The position numbers and the translations under genes were made by a program. The notes beneath the pieces were generated by a model that saw only the letters and a program-made list of their open reading frames with translations, searched no databases and was not told the origin of the DNA. Below, in pieces: positions 18,284-25,383 of a stretch of 54,131 nucleotides of DNA; the first letter of the stretch is position 1, and every line of letters starts with the position of its first letter. Location of the stretch: assembly GCA_009929775.1 (NCBI GenBank), contig RZZS01000008.1, positions 1-54,131 on the forward strand. Reading direction: 5' to 3'. This DNA is from Alphaproteobacteria bacterium (GTDB taxonomy: Bacteria > Pseudomonadota > Alphaproteobacteria > Micavibrionales > Micavibrionaceae).

Positions 18284-18472
18284 TTAGGCACCCTGCTGCA
18301 CCGGAGCGCGGTGCCGTGTAATCCTCTCTATCCGGTCTTTGATGGACAAACGGACCTTTTTCAGCTTGAGCAAACGCATCCGATCCGGCCAGCGGCGGCT
18401 TTGCTCCTTTTCGATTTCCTTCTGGATCTGCGCGGACTTCATCAACAAGGACTTGAAGTACTCAACTGACAT
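18284..18472 (-). CDS. DUF465 (YdcH-like) small protein
   Basis: The 62 residues match the small DUF465 family: an all-helical, highly charged protein with an SRRWPDRMRLLKLKKVRLSIKDRIERI-like central section. Function is not known. A strong Shine-Dalgarno (AAAGGAGG, seven bases before ATG) precedes the start. The start region, from residue 12 back to 54 bases upstream, has been duplicated exactly as a 90-bp tandem repeat (18437-18616), so an extra copy of the start and ribosome site exists upstream. Confidence 0.85.
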   Translation of the reverse strand: MSVEYFKSLLMKSAQIQKEIEKEQSRRWPDRMRLLKLKKVRLSIKDRIERITRHRAPVQQGA

Positions 18473-18616
18473 TCAGACCTCCTTTCGGCTGCTTGAGGTT
18501 TGTCGCCAGCGGGGCCCCGCTATCTCCTTCATCAACAAGGACTTGAAGTACTCAACTGACATTCAGACCTCCTTTCGGCTGCTTGAGGTTTGTCGCCAGC
18601 GGGGCCCCGCTATCTC
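18437..18616. repeat. Perfect 90-bp tandem duplication
   Basis: Copy one (18437-18526) and copy two (18527-18616) appear identical over 90 bases. The unit covers the first 12 codons of the DUF465 gene, its Shine-Dalgarno, and the palindrome AGCGGGGCCCCGCT. The upstream copy encodes a 29-residue ORF (18473-18562, minus) starting MSVEYFKSLLMK and ending in TGA immediately before the real ATG. It looks like a recent duplication because no base differs. Confidence 0.9.
18473..18562 (-). CDS. 29-residue ORF created by the duplication
   Basis: In the upstream repeat copy, ATG at 18562 with AAAGGAGG before it starts MSVEYFKSLLMKE and then departs from the DUF465 protein, ending in a TGA that directly abuts the ATG of the full gene at 18472. 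It could be translated as a leader or be an inert by-product. I see no evidence that it is selected for. Confidence 0.35.
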   Translation of the reverse strand: MSVEYFKSLLMKEIAGPRWRQTSSSRKEV

Positions 18617-18710
18617 TTATTCAAAGGATATAGGATCGGCATTTCATAGTTCAATGGAAATGCCCGTTACGATTAGATTTTTCAATAGATCGGAATGACT
18701 ATAAGTCCCT

Positions 18711-19583
18711 CTAATCGTAGACGCTCTGTTCCAGCGAGGACACGATATGGGCTGCCAGAACCCGACCCGCCTGAGGCATGGTGTCCTGCTTTATCAGAGC
18801 GATCTCGGAATCAGCGAGATGCGGAAGTTTGAGCGTACCCTTTACCGGCGACAATCCCTGCGGGACCATTGTCGCCGGAAGCACCGTTATCCCGAGCCCG
18901 GCCCGCACGGCTGCGACCGTCCCCGCGAGGCTCGGGCTTGTATAAGCGATGTGCCAGGGCCTTCGCACCCTGTCGAGCGCCGCCAGAGCGCGGGCGCGAT
19001 AGATGCAGGGCGCAGGCGAAAGAACCAGAGGAATAGTGTCTCTGAGCTGATAATGCTCGGCCGCCGCCCAGACAAGCGGCTCCCGCCAGACCCGTGTGCC
19101 GCCCTTAACCATCTGCGGGTCGCGCTTGACGAGAACGATGTCGAACCGGCCTTCCCGAAATCCGCTCAGGAGGTTTAGCGTCAGGTCGCACTCGACGTTG
19201 AGCTGGACGTGCGGATGCTGCCTTGAGAACTTGGCGAGAATATTCGGAAGATAATGTGTGGCGAAATCTTCAGGCGTTCCAAGGCTGATCTGTCCCTTGA
19301 CGTCGGGCTCGTTCAGGCGGCTGTAGGCTTCCCACTGCAACTCGATGATGCGGCGCGCGTAACCGAGAAAAACCTCTCCCTGTTCGGTCAGGACGACCTG
19401 GCGGCTGCTGCGGTCGAACAGGCTGCACCCCAGCCCTTCCTCAAGTTTCTTGATCTGGAGGCTTACGGCGGATTGCGTACGCCCGACAATATTTGCCGCC
19501 TGCGAAAAACTGCCGGTTTCCGCAACGGCGACGAAACTTTTGAGCAGCAGTGTATCGACGTGAAACGGCATAAGAGGGCTCAT
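18711..19583 (-). CDS. LysR-family transcriptional regulator
   Basis: The 290-residue protein begins with the LysR helix-turn-helix (LLLKSFVAVAETGSFSQAANIVGRTQSAVSLQIKKLEEGLGCSLF, residues about 10-55) and continues into the substrate-binding effector domain (about 95-290). LysR proteins act as activators or repressors that respond to small molecules. The start is uncertain: ATGs at 19583 and 19571 both lack a good ribosome-binding site. It ends 100 bases from the tandem repeat. The SulP gene at 19653-20969 is upstream on the same strand, so it may not be divergently regulated; the target is unknown. Confidence 0.9.
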   Translation of the reverse strand: MSPLMPFHVDTLLLKSFVAVAETGSFSQAANIVGRTQSAVSLQIKKLEEGLGCSLFDRSSRQVVLTEQGEVFLGYARRIIELQWEAYSRLNEPDVKGQISLGTPEDFATHYLPNILAKFSRQHPHVQLNVECDLTLNLLSGFREGRFDIVLVKRDPQMVKGGTRVWREPLVWAAAEHYQLRDTIPLVLSPAPCIYRARALAALDRVRRPWHIAYTSPSLAGTVAAVRAGLGITVLPATMVPQGLSPVKGTLKLPHLADSEIALIKQDTMPQAGRVLAAHIVSSLEQSVYD

Positions 19584-19652
19584 TTTGCGCTTATCGAACA
19601 AGCCAACATTACCAGTACCCAAAATCTTTGAAAAGCATTGCAGTCCGAGGCA

Positions 19653-20969
19653 TCATGCAGGCACATAATCCCGGATCGACTGGCGGCCTCGCAAAAGAAG
19701 CCGGTTTGCCAGGTGGAAGCCCACCGTAAACAAACCAACAGCCGCAATCAGATCGACAAACGCTGTTACAAGAGCCGTGCCGGACAAGATGGTCATCTCC
19801 TTATGTCCGAGAACCCGCGTCGGCAACCGGCGCGCGGTCCGCCTCAATGTCCGGGCGTACGCCCACAGGGGTTTGATATCGAACACGTCATACCCGACCT
19901 TGATGAGAATTCCCGCAAAGGCAGCCTGCGGGATGTACGCCATCCAGTCGGCGAACAGCATCATTTCGACAAGCACGAAAAGCCCGGCGCAAATCCCCGC
20001 AAGCCGAAGGGTCGCACCTTCCTTGACAAGCAGAACGGACGGAACGGTCGATTGCGCCCCCGGCACACCGCCCGCGAGAGCGACAATCCCCGCTGCCGCC
20101 CCTTGCGCCATCAACTCCCGGTTCTGGCGGCTCCTTGTTCCGCGCATCTTGTCTACGATCAGCGACGTCAGCAACGTATCCACGTAGCAAAGCGCGGCAA
20201 GCTTGAGCGCGAAGGGCAGCGCCAGCAGGACAACCTCCGCGCCGATTCTGTCAGGGATTTGCTGCCGGATATAGACCGCGAAATCGTCGAAACTCCCGAT
20301 CCGCGTCTCAAGCGCAAGGAAGGCGACCGGCAGGTCGAGCCCGCCAGCCAGAACGCTGACCAGAATGACGGCCACCAGCGTCCCGGGCAGCATTGCGGCG
20401 AGCCGCACCGAAACACTCTTCAATAGCGGGGGAACAACAAAGGCAAGGCCAAGCGTCGCAGCGGCAATCGCCAGATTTACAAGTACCGGGCCGCCGATCG
20501 GCTCTCGCCCGACCCCAAGCAGCAGCTTGAACTGAAGCGTCCAGATGATCATCGCAATCCCGCACATGAAGCCCGAGATCACGAGGTTCGGAACGCAGGA
20601 AATGAAACGTCCCAGTCTCAAAAGACCCGCAACGACCAGCAGGACAGCCGTAAGCAGCAGAACGATGTTGACGAAATGATTCGCATCGACCCCGGCAACC
20701 GAGGCCGGGAGACTTTCGGCGGCATAGGCGACGACGACAGCGGTCACGGTACTCATCGGCGCCGTCGCTCCCGATCCCTGAATGCGCGTTCCCCCAAAAG
20801 CGGACGTCACCAGAGCGATCAGGCCCGCCGACATCATCCCGGCGAACGCACCGCGCCCCGAGAGTATGCCAAGGGCCGCGCCGAGATTGAGCATCACAAC
20901 ACTCACCGCCAGCCCGATCAGAATGTTCAGGATGACTTCTGATGCTCGCAGCTTCGCGCACCGGTGCAT
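19653..20969 (-). CDS. SulP-type anion transporter without STAS domain
   Basis: A 438-residue membrane protein with the SulP fold: about 12 segments and family motifs around GGVPGAQSTVPSVLLVKEGA and GFMCGIAMIIWTLQF. It ends about 30 residues after the last membrane segment, so the STAS domain is absent, unlike the paralogue at 12981-14654. Start chosen at the ATG 20969, with AAGAGG six bases before it; the frame continues to a TTG at 20999. Substrate not known. The LysR gene lies just downstream on the same strand. Confidence 0.88.
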   Translation of the reverse strand: MHRCAKLRASEVILNILIGLAVSVVMLNLGAALGILSGRGAFAGMMSAGLIALVTSAFGGTRIQGSGATAPMSTVTAVVVAYAAESLPASVAGVDANHFVNIVLLLTAVLLVVAGLLRLGRFISCVPNLVISGFMCGIAMIIWTLQFKLLLGVGREPIGGPVLVNLAIAAATLGLAFVVPPLLKSVSVRLAAMLPGTLVAVILVSVLAGGLDLPVAFLALETRIGSFDDFAVYIRQQIPDRIGAEVVLLALPFALKLAALCYVDTLLTSLIVDKMRGTRSRQNRELMAQGAAAGIVALAGGVPGAQSTVPSVLLVKEGATLRLAGICAGLFVLVEMMLFADWMAYIPQAAFAGILIKVGYDVFDIKPLWAYARTLRRTARRLPTRVLGHKEMTILSGTALVTAFVDLIAAVGLFTVGFHLANRLLLRGRQSIRDYVPA

Positions 20970-21067
20970 ACACGCCCTCTTGCCGTTCTTTGTCCTCAAG
21001 GACCGTGTCTATCCGATTTCAGCGATTTAAGGAAATGAACAGTTTCAATAAGAAGGATCAGTTTTTC

Positions 21068-22498
21068 TTATAACGCGCAGTCCCGGGCGGGCCGGGGGCG
21101 TCTGGGCATGGCCTTGAAATCAGTGACGAACTCAAGTCCGATCTCCAGCCGTTCAGCGGTATTCCGCAGGTCAGACTCTTTAACCCCAAGATGTTTCGCC
21201 GCCTGATTAACCGTGGTCGTTTGCAGAAGCGCATCGACGATGTAACGCCGGTGGACTGCGTCAAAAAGCCGGTCGCGGCTTTCGTCGCTCATGGTACCGA
21301 CCTCTTCCATAAGACGCGCGGTCAGCCTGCTCCGCACGGGGTCCCTGTCAGTAGCCGAAAACGTTTCGTTTTTCCGCATTTTCGTCTCGAAAGCGCAGAA
21401 CTGGCGGTAAGAAAGATTGTTCGTCACAAGGCCGGTGGCCAATTCGATGTAGCTCTCCATAAATGCGGCTGGAATGCCACATCCTTCCGGGGGCGCCGCC
21501 GCAGACGCCGCAGGAACAGCGACGTCCGGCGGAACAGAAAGCGACGGGAAGAAAACTGCCTGCCGAAACGGATCCCCCAGCTCCACGGGCGCCCCCCACC
21601 ATGAATGCTGCGGCCCGGCGACAGGGTTCGCCGCGGCCCGCAGTTTTCGGGTATCCCCGGCCTTGACAATTTCAGGAAAGTCGGAGGGTTCCAGTGGGTC
21701 ATTCTCGCCGAGCACCACCGCCCACGTCATCGCATTCTCGAGCTCCCGGATGTTGCCGGGCCAGTCATGCTCCCGCAACAGCGCCATAGCCGCACGGGAG
21801 ATTTGTGGCACGTCCCGACCTTCCCTCTTTGCCACGACTTCGGCAAAATGGCGAGCGAGAATCGACAAATCCTTCGGGCGTTCCCGCAGCGGGGGAACCG
21901 CCAGCGTAAACCCGTTAATCCGGTAGTAGAGGTCTTCGCGAAATTTTCCCTCCGCAACCGCCGCCTTCAGATCCCGGTGTGTTGCCAGAATGACCCGTGC
22001 ATTCGTCGGGATTTCGGCGTTGCCGCCGACGCGCGAAAACGCGCCGTCTTGAAGAACCCTGAGAAGCCGGGTTTGCAGGTCCAGCGGCATATCGCCGATC
22101 TCGTCAAGAAACAGCGTTCCGTTGTTCGCGGCTTCGAAATACCCTTCCTTCCTGCCCGCCGCGCCGGTAAAGGCACCTTTCTCGTGACCGAAAAGCGTGG
22201 ATTCAATGAGCTCGCGCGGAATCGCGCCGCAGTTCACAGCGAGAAAGGGCCCCCGCGCCACGGAGGATCGACTATGGATGTGGCGGCAAAGCACCTCTTT
22301 CCCGGTGCCGGTTTCTCCAAGAACCAGAATCGGATACCGGGTGACCGCCAGCCTGTTCGCCAAATTATAAACGTCCCGCAGACCCGGAAGATCCGTAAGC
22401 GCCGAGACACCAGACGCTTCACCGGAATGGCTTCCCCGGCGATTCGCCGGAAAAACAAGTGGTGGACGTATACCGGATTCACCCGCCGTGACACTCAT
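21068..22498 (-). CDS. Sigma-54-dependent transcriptional activator
   Basis: This 476-residue protein is a bacterial enhancer-binding ATPase that opens sigma-54 promoters. It has almost no N-terminal sensor domain (residues 1-35 only), then the AAA+ core with Walker A GETGTGKE at 61-68, the sigma-54 contact loop GAFTGA at 108-113, Walker B near LFLDEIGDMP and the DWPGNIRELENA segment. A variable region (about 275-400) leads to a C-terminal helix-turn-helix (TVNQAAKHLGVKESDLRN). With no receiver domain, control is probably by another protein or by ligand binding in the C-terminal region. It points away from the polyamine operon starting at 23051 and is a good candidate for its regulator. Confidence 0.9.
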   Translation of the reverse strand: MSVTAGESGIRPPLVFPANRRGSHSGEASGVSALTDLPGLRDVYNLANRLAVTRYPILVLGETGTGKEVLCRHIHSRSSVARGPFLAVNCGAIPRELIESTLFGHEKGAFTGAAGRKEGYFEAANNGTLFLDEIGDMPLDLQTRLLRVLQDGAFSRVGGNAEIPTNARVILATHRDLKAAVAEGKFREDLYYRINGFTLAVPPLRERPKDLSILARHFAEVVAKREGRDVPQISRAAMALLREHDWPGNIRELENAMTWAVVLGENDPLEPSDFPEIVKAGDTRKLRAAANPVAGPQHSWWGAPVELGDPFRQAVFFPSLSVPPDVAVPAASAAAPPEGCGIPAAFMESYIELATGLVTNNLSYRQFCAFETKMRKNETFSATDRDPVRSRLTARLMEEVGTMSDESRDRLFDAVHRRYIVDALLQTTTVNQAAKHLGVKESDLRNTAERLEIGLEFVTDFKAMPRRPRPARDCAL

Positions 22499-22683
22499 GA
22501 TTCCTCCGCCGTATTTCTCCGGTCGGCTTCTCGTAGCGCACTGGCCGACCCTGGATTGTCTGAAGGAGTACCGCTAGTTTATCCACGCGGATGTGTCAAG
22601 AACATTTCCATATTTGCGAGGACGGGTCCCCGACCGGGATTTTCAGAACTAAAAAGTTGATTTTCCATTTCGGTTAATATATA

Positions 22684-23007
22684 TCATCGGTCACGCACGT
22701 GTCTCTGACCCCCTGGTACAGACACCATGGTTATGCAACGGCGTAAACATTTTGAACCGGGGCTTGAAAAAAGCCCGAGAGATTTGAAAAGGTTTACGTT
22801 ATGGACCACATGGTCGCAAGGGGGATGAGGCCTGTTACCTTTGTCCCCGCAGACATAAGTTCCGCTACCCTGCCCGCAGTTCGGGCGGGCGCATTCCGTA
22901 TCGCCCCCCTTGAGGATACAGAGCGATAGAAGAGCGGCCTGCTCCGCCCTCTGAGGGGCGGCCGGGCAGGCCCTGGTTTCCGGGATGGGTGTGTTCCCGC
23001 AAGCCAT
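22684..23007 (-). CDS. Possible cysteine-rich small protein
   Basis: This minus-strand ORF reads 107 residues from MACGNTPIPETRACP, with nine or so cysteines, several in the middle spaced as in CARPNCGQGSGTYVCGDKG followed by PHPPCDH. That pattern could bind metal. No clear Shine-Dalgarno is seen, and the ORF overlaps the strongly structured polyamine leader. It may be a chance ORF in a G+C-rich strand. I do not recognise the family. Confidence 0.2.
   Translation of the reverse strand: MACGNTPIPETRACPAAPQRAEQAALLSLCILKGGDTECARPNCGQGSGTYVCGDKGNRPHPPCDHVVHNVNLFKSLGLFSSPGSKCLRRCITMVSVPGGQRHVRDR
22937..22971 (+). promoter_or_regulatory. Nested hairpin in polyamine leader
   Basis: The outer arms GCCTGC (22937-22942) and GCAGGC (22966-22971) enclose the inner arms CCGCCC (22944-22949) and GGGCGG (22956-22961). 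The stacked stems lie 80 bases upstream of the decarboxylase ATG, with no U-run after them. It could be a protein-binding, polyamine-responsive or attenuator structure; the sequence alone does not decide. Confidence 0.35.
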
Positions 23008-23050
23008 CTGTTTTTCTTTTCGCTCGACGCGTTTTGAGGGACATCCCGAA

Positions 23051-24274
23051 ATGAGAACTTCCCATGCATGGGCGCAGAAGCGCCCCAATGTCGACTCCAA
23101 CGTTCATACACCGTCCCGTTACCGCGGTTCTGTGTCCGCGCTCGTGCGCAGACTGGCGCCCGCCGGTCCGCTTTACGTGTTTTATCCAGACAAAATCCGC
23201 AAGGCGGCGTTGCGCTTCCTCAGCGCGTTCCCGGGACGCACGATGTACGCCGTTAAAACCAATCCCCATCCGCTCGTACTGGAGACTATTCGCAAGGCGG
23301 GGGTCAAAGCTTTTGACGCGGCTTCCATTGCCGAAGTACGCCTTGCCCGCTCGGTCGCACCGGAGGCGGAAATTTTCTTTATGCACCCCGTCAAGGCCCC
23401 TGAAGCCATCCGCGAGGCGTATTACCAGCATGGCGTCCGCAACTTCGTTCTGGACAGTGCGACCGAATTGAAAAAGATCCTTCGGGAGACCGGCAACTCC
23501 GCGGATCTGACTTTGTTCGTGCGCCTCAGCCTGCCAGATAACGATCACGCCGCTATCGACTTCTCGGTCAAGTTCGGCGCGCCGCCGGATCAAGCTGCGC
23601 ACCTGCTGTTGGAATGTCGCAAAGTTGCCCGCAAAGTGGGCCTTTGTTTCCATGTAGGCTCGCAGACCCTCGATTCCGGCGCCTGGGTCCGCGCGATCAA
23701 GGTTTCGGGAGAGGTCACCCGAACGAGCGGCGTAATGCCTGATATCCTCGATATTGGCGGAGGCTTCCCGGCGGCCTATCCGGACCAGATGCCGTTCGCG
23801 CTGGAAGGATGTTTTGCGAACCTCAAAGCCGCCCTTGCGCAGGAAGGTTTTGAAAACGCCGAACTGCTCGCCGAGCCTGGCCGGGCGCTCGTGGCCGAGG
23901 GGGCGTCGCTGGTCGCGCGAGTCGAACTGCGCAAGGGGAACACCCTTTATCTCAACGACGGGACCTATGGCGGGTTGTTCGACGCAGGGCCGGTGCTGAA
24001 TGCGCGGTTCGAGACGGTCGGCATCCGCAAAGGCGGCTGGTTCGGGAGCGAGAAGCAGGAATTTGCGTTGGCCGGACCGACCTGCGACTCAATCGACATG
24101 ATGAAGGGTCCCTTCATTCTCCCGATCGACATCGGCGAAGGAGACTGGGTCGAATTCAGGAACATGGGTGCCTACAGTTACGGCATGCGCACCGATTTCA
24201 ACGGTTTCGGGCAGGCCAGCGCAGTTTGCCTTTACGAACATTCTTCATCAAAGAGAAAGGAAAGAAAAATATGA
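23051..24274 (+). CDS. PLP-dependent ornithine/lysine-type decarboxylase
   Basis: The 407 residues belong to the fold III, alanine-racemase-like decarboxylases that make putrescine or cadaverine. Seen are the PLP lysine in MYAVKTNPHP (K69), HVGSQ and DIGGGFP motifs, EPGRALVAEG and the active-site cysteine in GPTCDSID near residue 345. It starts at the ATG 23051 with a GAGGGA-like ribosome site; the longer frame to 22985 adds nothing familiar. It ends in an ATGA overlap with the next gene. Ornithine is the most likely substrate from family resemblance; lysine is possible. Confidence 0.9.
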   Translation: MRTSHAWAQKRPNVDSNVHTPSRYRGSVSALVRRLAPAGPLYVFYPDKIRKAALRFLSAFPGRTMYAVKTNPHPLVLETIRKAGVKAFDAASIAEVRLARSVAPEAEIFFMHPVKAPEAIREAYYQHGVRNFVLDSATELKKILRETGNSADLTLFVRLSLPDNDHAAIDFSVKFGAPPDQAAHLLLECRKVARKVGLCFHVGSQTLDSGAWVRAIKVSGEVTRTSGVMPDILDIGGGFPAAYPDQMPFALEGCFANLKAALAQEGFENAELLAEPGRALVAEGASLVARVELRKGNTLYLNDGTYGGLFDAGPVLNARFETVGIRKGGWFGSEKQEFALAGPTCDSIDMMKGPFILPIDIGEGDWVEFRNMGAYSYGMRTDFNGFGQASAVCLYEHSSSKRKERKI

Positions 24275-25320
24275 TCGCAGCAACCCAACCGGCTCAGCAA
24301 AGCCGCAAGGCCGAGCTTTTGAGCCGCGTCGTCGAGCACGTCGACATCAAGTCGTTCGACGCGCGCCCCATCGTGGAGTCCATGCGCAAGATGTCATTCA
24401 CGTCGCGCGACACTGCCCGGGCCGCCGAAATCTACAATATGATGCTTGAAGATAAGGACTGCGCGATCTTCCTGACGCTCGCCGGCTCGACGAGCGCGGG
24501 CGGCTGCATGGATCTTTATGCCGAGCTTGTCGCCAGCAACATGATTGACGGCATCGTCGCGACCGGAGCGTCCATCGTCGACATGGATTTCTTTGAAGGT
24601 CTGGGATTCAAACATTACCAGGCCCTGGAGAGCGTCGACGACCGCGAACTGCGTGATATGTATATCGACCGCATATACGACACCTATATCGACGAGGAAG
24701 ATCTGCAGGCCTGCGATCACGCGATTTTTGAAATCGCCGGCTCTCTGGAGCCGCGCCCCTATTCCAGCCGCGAATTCATCCGGGAGATGGGGAAGTATCT
24801 GGTCGCGAACGGCAAGAAACCGAATTCTCTGGTCAAGCTTGCCTACGAGCATAACGTTCCGATCTTCTGCCCGGCCTTTACCGACTCGAGCGCGGGCTTC
24901 GGACTGGTCAAACACCAGAAGGAAAATCCGGGAAAGTACATGACCATCGACTCGGTCGCTGATTTCCGTGAGCTGACGGATCTCAAGATACACGCGGGCA
25001 CAACGGGTCTGATGATGGTCGGCGGGGGCGTTCCGAAAAACTTCCTGCAGGACACGGTCGTATGCGCCGAAATCCTGGGCGTTGAGGCCGACATGCACAA
25101 GTACGCGGTCCAGATCACGGTCGCCGACGTACGCGACGGCGCCTGTTCGTCCTCGACCCTGAAAGAAGCCTGCAGCTGGGGCAAGGTCGACGTCACTTAC
25201 GAGCAGATGGTCTACGCCGAAGCCACGAGCGTCATGCCGCTTATCGCATCTGATGCCTGGCACCGCGGCGCATGGCGCAACCGCAAAAAGTGGGAACTGG
25301 CAAAGGTTTTCGCAAACTAG
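24271..25320 (+). CDS. Deoxyhypusine synthase-like protein (probable homospermidine-type enzyme)
   Basis: The 349 residues match the deoxyhypusine synthase family: TLAGSTSAGGCMDLYAELV near the start, IHAGTTGLMMVGGGVPKNF, and CSWGKV near the end with the catalytic lysine at K305. Eukaryotic and archaeal members modify eIF5A; bacteria lack that target, and bacterial homologues are known to make polyamines such as homospermidine from putrescine or spermidine. Its place between a decarboxylase and an agmatinase-like gene supports a polyamine role. It is translationally coupled to the decarboxylase by a 4-base overlap. Exact product is inferred, not shown. Confidence 0.85.
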   Translation: MIAATQPAQQSRKAELLSRVVEHVDIKSFDARPIVESMRKMSFTSRDTARAAEIYNMMLEDKDCAIFLTLAGSTSAGGCMDLYAELVASNMIDGIVATGASIVDMDFFEGLGFKHYQALESVDDRELRDMYIDRIYDTYIDEEDLQACDHAIFEIAGSLEPRPYSSREFIREMGKYLVANGKKPNSLVKLAYEHNVPIFCPAFTDSSAGFGLVKHQKENPGKYMTIDSVADFRELTDLKIHAGTTGLMMVGGGVPKNFLQDTVVCAEILGVEADMHKYAVQITVADVRDGACSSSTLKEACSWGKVDVTYEQMVYAEATSVMPLIASDAWHRGAWRNRKKWELAKVFAN

Positions 25321-25331
25321 TCCAGATTATT

Positions 25332-25360
25332 CTCCCCCGGCGAAAACACCGCTGGGGGAG
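25332..25360 (+). terminator. G+C-rich hairpin between polyamine genes
   Basis: CTCCCCCGGCG and CGCTGGGGGAG pair with one mismatch around AAAACAC. No T-run follows and the next gene starts 24 bases on, so it may attenuate or punctuate rather than end transcription. Its core resembles the hairpin at 18218-18246. Confidence 0.45.
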
Positions 25361-25383
25361 GGATAGCAAGACAGGGAAGAACG

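Larger units (their letters stand above)
22499..23050. other. Divergent regulatory region of polyamine operon
   Basis: These 552 bases separate the sigma-54 activator from the decarboxylase gene. They contain several strong folding elements: a hairpin GGGCTT/AAGCCC at 22760-22776, an imperfect GCCCGC/GCGGGC pair near 22873-22890, and a nested hairpin at 22937-22971. A weak sigma-54-like GG-N10-GC (22987-23000) is noted but not convincing. A minus-strand ORF of 107 residues (22684-23007), rich in cysteine, is listed separately. A regulated leader for the polyamine genes is likely but the mechanism is unknown. Confidence 0.45.

Noticed and set aside
18339..18698. 119-residue plus-strand ORF over the tandem repeat
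   Set aside because: Its internal repetition only reflects the 90-bp DNA duplication; the minus-strand DUF465 gene explains the region.
22986..23000. Sigma-54-like promoter TGG...N...GC before the decarboxylase
   Set aside because: Spacing fits GG-N10-GC, but the -24 and -12 words match the consensus poorly; kept only as a possibility in the text.
22865..23653. 262-residue minus-strand ORF antisense to the decarboxylase
   Set aside because: It overlaps the coding region of a confident enzyme; only the separate frame at 22684-23007 is kept as a weak candidate.
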